Shown: positions 22,661 to 30,686, counted from the stretch's first letter. The stretch is 64,000 bases of DNA from CAWJMF01 sp963843945 (GCA_963843945.1 CAWJMF010000006.1:639932-703931), one strand, 5' to 3'. Made by a program: numbers and translations. Notes: a model not told the origin generated them from the sequence alone.

Positions 22661-23199
22661 CTTCGCAGGTGCGCGGCAATCCAAACGTTGCATCCGTAGC
22701 GCAGCGCGAACGCCTTCAGGCGCTGGAGTGCGTGGCAAATGAGATCGGTCTCGCTCATCTCACCGCGCCGCTGGATGATTTCATTCCACAGGTCGATGAG
22801 GACATCTGTCACGCCGTCACGAAGGGCCGCTGTCTCGAAACGTCCCAGCAACCAATCGAGCGTCGGTGCCTCGGCCTCCACATCACGCACGATCATGGTG
22901 ATGCGCCTAGACTGCCAGATCGCGGCGCCGACACCTCGTCGTCAGCCACCGCAGCCATGCCGCCTTCGGCCAGAACGGTTTGCAGAGATCGACCTCCGCG
23001 TATTCTGCGGCGAAGTGTTCCCAGTGCTGCATTCCAGGACTGAAACCGCCCACCGCCTTTGCTCGTTCTCAGCGGTATGCACGATCACGAAACGTGTCCA
23101 CGTTGTCTTTCCCTGGCCGGGATAGCCGGTCATAGTGCTTAAGTGCCGTTCCGAAGGCAATTTGAGGATCGCGTCCGTTATGCGAGCCTCAGTGGTCAT
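22649..23199 (-). pseudogene. Phage/island DnaB- or Twinkle-like helicase fragment, frameshifted
   Basis: From about 23199 the minus strand reads a RecA-like core: STMTGYPGQGKTTWTRFVIV (Walker A), then in other frames QHWEHFAAEYAEV and LCKPFWPK. The next part is VRDVEAEAPTLDWLLGRFE, VTDVLIDLWNEIIQRRG (Walker B region), MSETDLICHALQRLKAFA and GCNVWIAAH. This block order matches the ATPase part of toprim-helicase proteins of phages and integrative elements. At least two frame changes occur, and it ends abruptly at the junction with the outer-membrane protein fragment. The N-terminal toprim part is missing. Confidence 0.6.
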
Positions 23200-23354
23200 T
23201 GTGGCGGGCGGCCTATGCCGAGCCTCATTCAGGCGATCGGACGCACCCAACCGGACAGGCAAGGATTGACTTTGGCGCCGCCACCTGGCCTTGGATTGTC
23301 GAGATATCACAGGTTATTAGCGCGACGATTGTGAAAGCCTTAACTAAAATCATG

Positions 23355-23382
23355 TTGATCTAGCACCTGTTCCGGTTATATG
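23355..23382 (+). promoter_or_regulatory. Candidate sigma-70-type promoter
   Basis: TTGATC at 23355-23360 and TATATG at 23377-23382 with a 16-base spacer lie in a locally AT-rich stretch about 95 bases upstream of the 60-residue peptide gene. A GTGATCAC palindrome follows at 23392-23399. Pattern-based only; no experiment or alignment supports it. Confidence 0.35.
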
Positions 23383-23420
23383 TTATACAATGTGATCACG
23401 TATTTGTGAGTTTTTGATTG

Positions 23421-23438
23421 CCTCACGAAATCGTGAGG
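23421..23438. promoter_or_regulatory. Perfect palindrome upstream of the peptide gene (operator-like)
   Basis: CCTCACGA-AA-TCGTGAGG forms two 8-base perfect inverted arms around a 2-base centre. It sits 36 bases upstream of the ATG at 23475 and about 40 bases downstream of the candidate -10 box, that is, in the transcribed leader. It could be an operator for a dimeric HTH regulator or a leader hairpin. An XRE-type regulator is encoded at 27337-28227, but a link is only inference. Confidence 0.45.
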
Positions 23439-23474
23439 ACTATGCAGTGTTCGTTCACTGTGAAGGGAAAATCG

Positions 23475-23657
23475 ATGACCTACTCAAACACTGTTTCAGG
23501 CCTTGACAATACTGACGACCTCCCACGTCCCGCGGCGGCAATTGTCCGCGATCCTTCAGCGTCCGTTCTGCCGCGTCCTGTTTCTACCCAACCCGACATC
23601 GCCGACAGCGGGCGCATCAGCTTCGGTTACGGCTGCCGTCTTCTTCGCAGCAAGTAA
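23475..23657 (+). CDS. Small peptide, possible precursor peptide, function unknown
   Basis: 60-residue product starting at the ATG at 23475 with TGAAGGGAAAA upstream. The first 45 residues are Asp/Pro/Thr/Ser-rich and hydrophilic (TYSNTVSGLDNTDDLPRP, SVLPRPVSTQPDIADS). The end changes character to GRISFGYGCRLLRSK, with the only Cys, aromatic residues and a basic tail. Codon use is less GC-biased than in neighbouring genes. The gene has its own AT-rich promoter region, an upstream palindrome and a strong hairpin after it, and a DUF6065 gene follows on the same strand. This leader-plus-distinct-tail layout resembles a ribosomally made peptide precursor, but no known modification enzyme is adjacent. 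I do not recognise a family. Confidence 0.55.
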   Translation: MTYSNTVSGLDNTDDLPRPAAAIVRDPSASVLPRPVSTQPDIADSGRISFGYGCRLLRSK

Positions 23658-23672
23658 GAACCCGCGTTATCA

Positions 23673-23703
23673 GCCGGGCGCCCGCCCTCGAACGGCGCCC
23701 GGC
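23673..23703 (+). terminator. GC-rich hairpin between peptide gene and DUF6065 gene
   Basis: GCCGGGCGCC at 23673-23682 pairs perfectly with GGCGCCCGGC at 23694-23703 around an 11-base loop. No T-run follows, so it may be a leaky terminator or an RNA-stabilising stem rather than a full stop. Its place 15 bases after the peptide stop and 43 before the next start suits differential expression of the two genes. Confidence 0.6.
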
Positions 23704-23746
23704 GCGATTGCATCCGTGCTGACTTTAATCCGGAGTCGTGACGGCC

Positions 23747-24556
23747 ATGAAAAACTCTGACGCGCGGCTGCGGTTTCATCGTTTGATCGGCAGCGCCCCT
23801 CTGCCGCAGCGGGCCGACCGGGCCGCCGCAGGAACCCTGCCAACGCGAGCCTATCGTTACTGTGAAGCAGTGACAACTGCTGCCGGCTATGGCTGGTGGG
23901 TATTCCCACCCATGGATATGCAATTGATCTGGGACGGGCACGACATTTTTTGGTATTTCGACGGAGCGTCCGACTGGATACCCTTGTCGCCATCGGTACA
24001 GTTCCCCGATTTCTCGAGGGCCTTCGACGAGGCCGCTCCCAGTTCGTTGCGTGGCTGCGCTCCGCCGTTTCTCACCACCTCGCTGGAATCAGGCATCGTG
24101 CAAATCTGGACCGGGCTGATGGTGCGCACGGCCCCAGAATGGAGCGTTCTGGTGCGTCCGCCGGCGAATCTGCCAGCCTCGGGCGGCTACAGTCTCTATG
24201 AAGGCATCGTCGAGACGGATTGGTGGTTCGGTCCGCTTTTCACCAACGTCCGTCTCACCCGAACCCACAAGCCGGTGCATCTGCGGGCTGATTTTCCATT
24301 GCTGCAGGTCCAGCCGCTGCCGCGGGAGGCCTATGCCGAGACAACTCTCAACGCGACCGCCATCGTGCCAGACATGGCCGGCATGAGCGACGAGGATTGG
24401 AGCGCGTATCGGACGACAATCGTGATGCCGACCGAGAACCCCGATCGTCCGTTCGCTGCCTACGCAGTCGCCGCCAGGAAGCGCCGCCAGCGTGAATGCC
24501 CTTTCAGCGGTAAGACAGCGGGTCCCGCGATATCCGCGACGGTCACGGTCGATTGA
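23747..24556 (+). CDS. DUF6065-type protein
   Basis: 269-residue soluble protein that I assign to the DUF6065 group from its typical segments (RAYRYCEAVTTAAGYGWWV, FPPMDMQLIWDGHDIFWYFD, IVQIWTGLMVRTAPEWSVLV, GIVETDWWFGPLF). The assignment is from memory. It is unusually rich in Trp, Tyr and Phe and has no membrane segment or signal peptide. The function of this group is unknown to me. The ATG at 23747 was preferred over a GTG at 23738, which is too close to the GGAG at 23732. It lies downstream of the 60-residue peptide gene and a hairpin. Its end faces the end of the sensor kinase gene on the other strand with only 2 bases between. Confidence 0.7.
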   Translation: MKNSDARLRFHRLIGSAPLPQRADRAAAGTLPTRAYRYCEAVTTAAGYGWWVFPPMDMQLIWDGHDIFWYFDGASDWIPLSPSVQFPDFSRAFDEAAPSSLRGCAPPFLTTSLESGIVQIWTGLMVRTAPEWSVLVRPPANLPASGGYSLYEGIVETDWWFGPLFTNVRLTRTHKPVHLRADFPLLQVQPLPREAYAETTLNATAIVPDMAGMSDEDWSAYRTTIVMPTENPDRPFAAYAVAARKRRQRECPFSGKTAGPAISATVTVD

Positions 24557-24558
24557 CC

Positions 24559-27201
24559 TCAAGGTCTGGATCGCTCGGGTATCCCGGCTAGGCGCAACCC
24601 CTCCGCGAACCGGTCCCGATCTTCCTGCCTCAGGAAGGGTGACCGCGCGAGAGCAACGCCGATTGAGAAACCGGGCTCCAACGCCATTAGCGCCTTGCGG
24701 ACCGAAGTAGCCTCCTGGCGTGCACCAAGGTGACCGAGCGCGGCCAGCAGAGCTCTGTGGGTGGACGAAAATCCTGGATTGAGGTCGCGGGCCCGTCGGC
24801 CCACGCGGGCGGCGGCTTCGTACTGACCGGTGAGAAGGAACGCGATTCCCAGGGCCGAGTCGAAGAAGAAACTATGCGGATCGAAGGGCGAGAGTTGCTG
24901 GGCGTGCTGGATGCGGCGAATCGCCTCGCTATGCTGTCCCAAATAGCTGTGAGCCAGGCCGGAATAGCACCACGCAATGGCCAAGTTCGGGTTCAGGTCG
25001 ATGGCGCGTTCAAGCAACCACAGCGCAGCCTCGGCGTCTTTGCGAAGGAAGGCCCGGACCTGGCCCGCCACAGCAAATCCACGAGCATCGCCCGGATCAA
25101 GAATTACCGCTTGTTGCGACAGGGAATTGGCACGCTCTGCCGCCAACGCGATGTCCGTCGCCCATCCCTGGCCAGAGAGAAAGAGATACCAATGGGCAAG
25201 CCACGCGTTGCACACGGCGCTTGACGGATCCAGTGCCAGGGACCGCTCCAGCAAAGCACCGGCTTCGCGAAACCCTGCCTCATCCACGCAGTACGTTGCA
25301 GGGATGGCGCGCAGAATCAGACTGTATGCCGTCGGATCGACTTGCCGCCGGGATGCGGCCGCTTGCCCCTCCCACACCACGAGTTCAGGCGCAACCTGCG
25401 CTGCGGTTTCCGACGCTATTTTGTCCTGCAGGTTCAGCACGTCCGGCATCAAACCGTCGAACCGGCGCCCCCAGCTTATCTCCCCCGCACCGCGCATGTT
25501 AATCAGTCGCAATAAAACCCGAATGTCGTTGCCCTTCTTGCGAAAACTGCCATCAACCAGGAAATCCAGATCAAGCTGCTGCCAGCGTTCGGTCTGCCGG
25601 TCTGGCTCATCAGCCAGCGCGGCGATCGACGCCGGTGCGACACAGACAATCGGGCGGAAACGGGAAAACGCGGTGCTGATCTCGTTGGCCAATCCCAAGG
25701 AAAATGCATTGTCGGTGCCCGATCCGATCGTTCTGAACGGCATGACACCGAGCCGGATCGCATTGGCGCGCAGCGAAGTCGGCGCCTGCTTTGGCGTTGT
25801 CGATTCCCTGACCTTGACTTTGGGCGGCCCTAGCAGCGACGCAGTAATGCGCGCATCCGCCAAAAGCTCTTCCGTTTCGGTCGAAAACGTATCACTTGTA
25901 AGGACTGCGCCCACCACGCTTACGAGGTCGGACGGCTGATAGGGTTTGAGCAAAAATTCAAATCGTTTGTCGCCGCCTCGTGCGTCCTTCGACAGGCAGG
26001 ACGTAACCAGCACCCGGAGATCGGGTCGCACTTGGCGGGCGCTGCGGGCCAGCTCAATTCCACTCACGTTGCCGGGAAGGTCTGCCTCGGTCAGCAGGAG
26101 ATGGATGGCCAAGTCCGACACGAGGTGCGCCAAGGCACCGGAACCATTTGCCGCCGCAAGAGGCCCATAGCCGGCGCGAGCCAATGTTTCGCACGTCGTA
26201 TTGCGCAGGTCGGGATCAGGTTCGACGACAAGCACAATCTGGTTCTGCCCAACAGGCGCCGGATCGTTCGATTGGGGCGGCGGAGCGGCCTCTCGCCGCC
26301 TATCACGCGGCAGGAAAAGCGACACAGTCGTGCCACTGCCGAGTTCACTCTCCAGATCCACCCAACCGCCGGATTGACCGGCAAATCCATAGACTTGTGA
26401 GAGACCAAGTCCGCTGCCCTGTCCAAGTGGCTTGGTAGTAAAAAACGGCTCGAAAACCTTATCCTGCAGATTTGGTGAGATCCCGCATCCGGTATCCGTG
26501 ACATCTATCCGCACGTAATTGCCGGCCGCCCGCGACGGCGTACCGACTTGGCCTCGGCGAACCGTGTGATTGTGGCAATGGATCGTGATATTCCCGCCGT
26601 GCGGCATCGCATCGCGAGCGTTCAGCACCAGGTTGAGAATGGCCAATTCCAGCTGCCCCGGATCGACATGGCACTTCCAGAGTTCAGGTTGCGTCTGCAG
26701 CCGAATGCGCACGGCTTCTCCCGCAGCCTGTGCAAGCAATTCAGTCGTTGCAGAAATGATTTGATAGACCGAGATGGTTTCCGGCCGCAGCATCTGTTTG
26801 CGTGAATACGCCAGTAACTGGGCCGCGAGGCGACCGCCGCGCTCGGCCGCTCGTTCGATCATTTCGGCACGCCGGATAGCCTCAGCGTCGCCGCGCGCCT
26901 CCGCATTCACGCGCAGCGCGGCCGCATTGCCGAGGACGACAGTCAGCAGATTGTTGAAATCGTGCGCGACACCGCCGGTAAGCCGCCCCAGCGACTCCAT
27001 CTTCTGTGCCTGATAGAGGGGATCCTGAGGTTCGTCCCCGGTTGAACGGCGTTCGTAGCTGTTCGAGGCGGTGGTCCGCGAACGGAGACCTCCGCCCGCC
27101 AGAAACGCAGAAGCGGATGCGATGACTGGCATCGAACGAACGGAGCGGATTGTGTGGCGGAAAGAACGCCAAAGCGCGGCGCCCCCGCGTACGTCGAGCA
27201 T
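24559..27201 (-). CDS. Histidine kinase-pseudoreceiver-TolB-like-TPR hybrid protein
   Basis: 880 residues, clean frame. Order: short N-terminus without a clear sensor; histidine kinase core with H-box GGVAHDFNNLL (His about residue 80) and ATP-binding boxes NARDAMP, DTGCGIS and GSGLGLS; receiver-like domain (about 325-430) in which the usual phospho-Asp segment reads LLLTEADLPG, apparently with Glu in the Asp position, while the Lys is kept (FLLKPYQPSD). A TolB-like region follows (IRLGVMPFRTIGS...GLANEIS), as seen in adenylate-cyclase/CadC-type proteins, then TPR repeats (about 640-870). The receiver may be constitutively active or only structural. No stand-alone response regulator adjoins it. 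An XRE regulator lies upstream on the same strand, 135 bases away. The input signal is unknown. Confidence 0.8.
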   Translation of the reverse strand: MLDVRGGAALWRSFRHTIRSVRSMPVIASASAFLAGGGLRSRTTASNSYERRSTGDEPQDPLYQAQKMESLGRLTGGVAHDFNNLLTVVLGNAAALRVNAEARGDAEAIRRAEMIERAAERGGRLAAQLLAYSRKQMLRPETISVYQIISATTELLAQAAGEAVRIRLQTQPELWKCHVDPGQLELAILNLVLNARDAMPHGGNITIHCHNHTVRRGQVGTPSRAAGNYVRIDVTDTGCGISPNLQDKVFEPFFTTKPLGQGSGLGLSQVYGFAGQSGGWVDLESELGSGTTVSLFLPRDRRREAAPPPQSNDPAPVGQNQIVLVVEPDPDLRNTTCETLARAGYGPLAAANGSGALAHLVSDLAIHLLLTEADLPGNVSGIELARSARQVRPDLRVLVTSCLSKDARGGDKRFEFLLKPYQPSDLVSVVGAVLTSDTFSTETEELLADARITASLLGPPKVKVRESTTPKQAPTSLRANAIRLGVMPFRTIGSGTDNAFSLGLANEISTAFSRFRPIVCVAPASIAALADEPDRQTERWQQLDLDFLVDGSFRKKGNDIRVLLRLINMRGAGEISWGRRFDGLMPDVLNLQDKIASETAAQVAPELVVWEGQAAASRRQVDPTAYSLILRAIPATYCVDEAGFREAGALLERSLALDPSSAVCNAWLAHWYLFLSGQGWATDIALAAERANSLSQQAVILDPGDARGFAVAGQVRAFLRKDAEAALWLLERAIDLNPNLAIAWCYSGLAHSYLGQHSEAIRRIQHAQQLSPFDPHSFFFDSALGIAFLLTGQYEAAARVGRRARDLNPGFSSTHRALLAALGHLGARQEATSVRKALMALEPGFSIGVALARSPFLRQEDRDRFAEGLRLAGIPERSRP

Positions 27202-27336
27202 TCTTCGAGGCCACGATGTCTCATGAACAAAAAATCATAGATGGGCGCGCATAGAATAGCAAATTACGTGCATAAACCGAATGCAGAATGTCGCGGAGGC
27301 AAACCAGGCACCGGCCGCCAACCACCGAGCCGACCG

Positions 27337-28227
27337 TTACGAAACCGGCATCGTCACATTCAGCAACTGCCGCAGCCGAGCGGCGCCTGATGGGCCTTTG
27401 ACCGCCTCCCGCCAACTTGCCTCCGCGACACGCTGGTGCGCGGCGATCGCCTCATCCGCGCCGGTGATCATAGCGACACCGGTCTGCGCGGCAGGATGTG
27501 TATCCGTCCGGAACGGATTGATCGCGAGGCTCACACGATCCCGGGCGCGTAAAATCTTGAAGGATGAACTCGGGGGCGACCCGGCAAGCAGGCCGAATTG
27601 AAGGCCCATCGGTTCGGTTTCCATAAGCGTGGCGATGTTGTCCACCTCGGCCATCGCAATGTCGCGGCAGATCCGCCGCACACGATCCGAGACATGCCCG
27701 CCGCCAACAATCCCAACCTCGATCAGCCGTTGCACCGCCGGCAGCGACACCATTGCGATGATGCTGGGTCGCCGCATCGCGTACATGCGTTTTCTTGCTG
27801 CCAAGATGCCCAGGACCTGTTCCGCCATGCTGCGCATCGCCATGCGCTCACCGCCCCCTTGATCGGCGGCTTCCTCGAACGCCTCTGCCAGCGCGTTGTC
27901 ATAAGCATCTGATGTTGTGAGATAACACAGCGGCCCCGCCAACTGTAGGACCTGGTCGGCGGTTTCCTCTATCTGACGGGTGCGTTCGAAATAGCCAATC
28001 GGCCGGTTGTAGTACTCGACCCCGATCCCCAACAGCGAAAGCGGTGAGATTTTCAGCAGTTCAGCTAGCCGCTTGATCGTATCGAGCTTGATGACCTCGC
28101 CTTTTTCATAGCGATACAGGGCCGCCCGGGACACACCCAGGCGAGCGGCAATTTCCTCCGCTCGAAGACCCGACTCCAAACGATAAGCCCGAAGCTGCTG
28201 GCCGATCTCGGTGAAACGCATCGACAT
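27337..28227 (-). CDS. XRE-family transcriptional regulator
   Basis: 296-residue DNA-binding protein. Residues about 5-65 are a Cro/CI helix-turn-helix (IGQQLRAYRLESGLRAEEIA and RLGVSRAALYRYEKGEVIKL). The remaining 230 residues are an alpha-helical ligand- or dimerisation-type domain of unknown specificity, rich in Ala, Arg and Met. The ATG at 28227 was chosen because GGGGACAGG lies directly upstream; a TTG five codons earlier lacks this. It precedes the hybrid kinase on the same strand. Possible targets include the palindrome at 23421-23438, but nothing in the sequence proves this. Confidence 0.8.
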   Translation of the reverse strand: MSMRFTEIGQQLRAYRLESGLRAEEIAARLGVSRAALYRYEKGEVIKLDTIKRLAELLKISPLSLLGIGVEYYNRPIGYFERTRQIEETADQVLQLAGPLCYLTTSDAYDNALAEAFEEAADQGGGERMAMRSMAEQVLGILAARKRMYAMRRPSIIAMVSLPAVQRLIEVGIVGGGHVSDRVRRICRDIAMAEVDNIATLMETEPMGLQFGLLAGSPPSSSFKILRARDRVSLAINPFRTDTHPAAQTGVAMITGADEAIAAHQRVAEASWREAVKGPSGAARLRQLLNVTMPVS

Positions 28228-28432
28228 AGAGCCTGTCCCCAACGCAACTCATGCGAGTAAACAACTGAAAGGCCACTACTATTCCGAAAATCACCGTCTA
28301 CGTTACCCGGATAAACGCGATCTCCGGGGAACTGTTCGTCTCAGAATCGCCGTGGCTGATGCAGTTTATGGCGTGCGGGCTCTAAAACTCAATCTCTTTT
28401 CAGATGCTGCAACTCGTTCCGTGCCTCAGCGA

Positions 28433-29320
28433 TTATTTTGCTTCCCGTATGCTATGCGCCGCCAAGCCCTCGATCGCCAGCACTAGGGCCGAGTGATCCA
28501 ACTCTGCCCCGCCATGCGCGATGCAGGACGAGAACATCTGCTGCGCGATCGCGGTGTTCGGCAGCGACAGGCTGAGTGCCTTGGCCGACGACAGCGCCAG
28601 ATTCAGGTCCTTCTGATGTAACTTGATCTTGAAGCCGGGATTGAACGTGCCGTTGAGCATGCGTTCGGCGTGCACTTCCAGGATGCGGGACGACGCGAAG
28701 CCCCCCATCAGCGCCTGGCGGACCTTGGCCGGATCGGCCCCGGCCTTCGAGGCGAACACCAGTGCCTCCGACACGGCCTGGATATTCAAGGCGACGATGA
28801 TCTGGTTCGCCACCTTGCAGATCTGGCCGGCGCCGGGTTCGGATCCCACATGCGTGATATTCTTGCCCATTAATTCAAACAGGGGTTTCGCGCGTGCGAA
28901 GGCGGCATCGGGACCGCCTACCATGATCGTCAGCGTCCCCTGTTTGGCGCCGACCTCGCCGCCGGAAACCGGCGCATCGAGATATTCGCAGCCCTTGTCC
29001 TTGATTCGCTTGGCATAGTCTTTCGTCTCGATTGGGCTGATCGAGGACATGTCGATGACCAGCGCGCCTCTCCGTAGCCCATCAGCAGCGCCGTTCTCGC
29101 CGAACAGGACAGCCTCGACGTCGGGGGTGTCGGGGACCATCAGGATCAGCACCTCGGACTCCGCTGCCACCGCTTTTGGTGTCGCGACAACCGTGGCGGC
29201 GGAGCGGATTTCGTCCGTTAGGCTGGACCGGTCGGGGACGATCAGTTCATGGCCGGCACTCTTTAGGTTCAGCGCCATCGGGCGGCCCATGATGCCGAGG
29301 CCGATAAATCCGATCTTCAT
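28433..29320 (-). CDS. garR: 2-hydroxy-3-oxopropionate (tartronate semialdehyde) reductase
   Basis: Beta-hydroxyacid dehydrogenase that reduces tartronate semialdehyde to D-glycerate with NAD(P)H in glyoxylate or glucarate catabolism. 295 residues, the normal length. Features: Rossmann motif GFIGLGIMG at residues 4-12, substrate loop DAPVSGGEVGA, and catalytic segment GAGQICKVANQI with the essential Lys. AGGAG precedes the ATG. Hydroxypyruvate isomerase is encoded just upstream on the same strand. Together they convert hydroxypyruvate or glyoxylate-derived semialdehyde to glycerate. Glyoxylate carboligase (gcl), usually in the same operon, is absent here. Homologous reductases act on other 3-hydroxyacids, so glxR is an equal label. 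Confidence 0.88.
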   Translation of the reverse strand: MKIGFIGLGIMGRPMALNLKSAGHELIVPDRSSLTDEIRSAATVVATPKAVAAESEVLILMVPDTPDVEAVLFGENGAADGLRRGALVIDMSSISPIETKDYAKRIKDKGCEYLDAPVSGGEVGAKQGTLTIMVGGPDAAFARAKPLFELMGKNITHVGSEPGAGQICKVANQIIVALNIQAVSEALVFASKAGADPAKVRQALMGGFASSRILEVHAERMLNGTFNPGFKIKLHQKDLNLALSSAKALSLSLPNTAIAQQMFSSCIAHGGAELDHSALVLAIEGLAAHSIREAK

Positions 29321-29517
29321 GTCGTTGCTCCTGTCAGCGATAATTTACTTCTGACCCGACCGAGCATAGTCGGGTCCGTTGCGTCGTGGCTTGGCGTTTG
29401 CCAAGTGGCCTGGCCTGGTTACCGGCGACTTCTGGCGTTTCTTTCGGGCAAGCGTGAGGTTGGCTGGGCAAATCTCTCGAACCCGGCATGACGGGGCCGA
29501 TGGATGGTCACAGGCAC

Positions 29518-30297
29518 TCAAACGCCGAATTGCTCGCGCCAGTTCAATCCCGCGAGGGTGTCCCCAGCGGGCCGGTATTCGCACCCGACCCAGCCCTGGT
29601 AACCGAGCTCGTCCATTCGGCGGAATACGTATGACCAGCCGATTTCCCCGGTCCCCGGCTCGTTACGGGCCGGCACATCGGCGATCTGCATGTGCGCGAT
29701 CAGCGGCATGAACTGCTCCATGCGCTTGGTGATGTCACCCTCGGTCACCTGGACATGATACACGTCGAACTGAAGGCCGAGCCGATCGCGCCCAATTGCC
29801 TCGACGATCGCAGCGCCCTGCGCCTGGGTGTTCAAAAAATATCCTGGCATGTCGCGATGGTTGATGGGTTCGATCACTAGCCTCACCCCGGCTGGCTTCG
29901 CCTGCTCAGCCGCCCAGGCGAGGTTGGCGGCATAAACCGCCGCCGCCGTGGTCGGCGACACGCCGGGCGGCACGATTCCGGCCATGCAATGTGTCTGGCG
30001 GCAATCCAGCGCAGCCGCGTAATCGAGCGCCTTCTTTACCAATTCGTGGAATTCCGCCTGGCGGCCGGGGATGCTGGCGGTTCCCCGCTCCCCATTTGCC
30101 CAATCGCCCGGCGGCATGTTGAATAGAACTTGAGTGAGGCCCTCGCCACTTAGACGTTCACGCAACGCCGTGGCTGGGAAGTCGTAGGGAAACAGGAACT
30201 CGACCCCCTCAAATCCGGCGCTTCGGGCAGCGGCGAAGCGATCAAGGAACGGCAATTCGTTGAACATCATGGACAGGTTGGCTGCTAGGCGCGGCAT
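29518..30297 (-). CDS. hyi: Hydroxypyruvate isomerase (TIM-barrel)
   Basis: Interconverts hydroxypyruvate and tartronate semialdehyde. 259 residues from the ATG at 30297, preceded by GAAGGAGG at ideal distance. It has an AP-endonuclease-2-type TIM barrel with the conserved start AANLSMMFNELPFLDRFAAA and the metal/active-site Glu in LVIEPINHRDMPGYFLNT. The DVYHVQ, HMQIADVPAR and WVGCEYRP segments with the second Glu are also present. It probably forms an operon with garR, 197 bases downstream on the same strand. Frame clean. Confidence 0.88.
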   Translation of the reverse strand: MPRLAANLSMMFNELPFLDRFAAARSAGFEGVEFLFPYDFPATALRERLSGEGLTQVLFNMPPGDWANGERGTASIPGRQAEFHELVKKALDYAAALDCRQTHCMAGIVPPGVSPTTAAAVYAANLAWAAEQAKPAGVRLVIEPINHRDMPGYFLNTQAQGAAIVEAIGRDRLGLQFDVYHVQVTEGDITKRMEQFMPLIAHMQIADVPARNEPGTGEIGWSYVFRRMDELGYQGWVGCEYRPAGDTLAGLNWREQFGV

Positions 30298-30686
30298 GAC
30301 GGACCTCCTTCTCCCTATTGCATTGCCGGTCGGTGTCCGGCCGCGGGCACTGGACGCCCTCTTGTATGCCCGTCCGAAACTCGTAACGACTGGCATGGGC
30401 CGGTGCCCATGGGCAGCGGCTGAAGCGGAAGCTACAGGCGAGCGACGAACTTGGCTAGAGCATCCGGCCGGGTGGACGCTTGATGCGGGTGAATCGTGCA
30501 ATCAATCAACAAGCTAACCCAGTGTCGTGCACGCACACTTGCCGCATCTGTCACCGAACGTAGGATGCGGAGGTAACCGATCAGCAGGCCACTGAAAATA
30601 AAATAGCTAGCGGCCCGATCTCAACGCTCACCATCCGGGCGCCGGCTGCCACGAAAACATGTGCGAGCAATCGCGGATGGAGAAGC
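30298..30686. other. Intergenic between divergent hyi and AI-2E permease genes
   Basis: No gene seen. Both promoters of the diverging genes must lie here. The stretch at 30480-30620 is less GC-rich (for example CAATCAATCAACAAGC and GAAAATAAAATAGC) and is the likeliest promoter area, but I could not place boxes with confidence. Confidence 0.35.

Larger units (their letters stand above)
19550..23199. mobile_element. Decayed mobile-DNA cluster around tRNA-Thr
   Basis: In 3.6 kb there are a truncated IS4-like transposase (19550), a DNA adenine-methylase fragment (to 20466), an intact transposase (20557-21873), the tail of a tyrosine recombinase (to 22128), a tRNA-Thr (22202), a beaked fragment of an outer-membrane protein gene (22311) and a phage-type helicase fragment (22649-23199). 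Integrase next to a tRNA is the classic layout of an integrative element, but here both sides of the tRNA carry only stumps. I read this as an old island repeatedly truncated by IS elements. The outer limits are inferred, and I found no direct repeat of the tRNA 3' end within the window. Confidence 0.5.
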
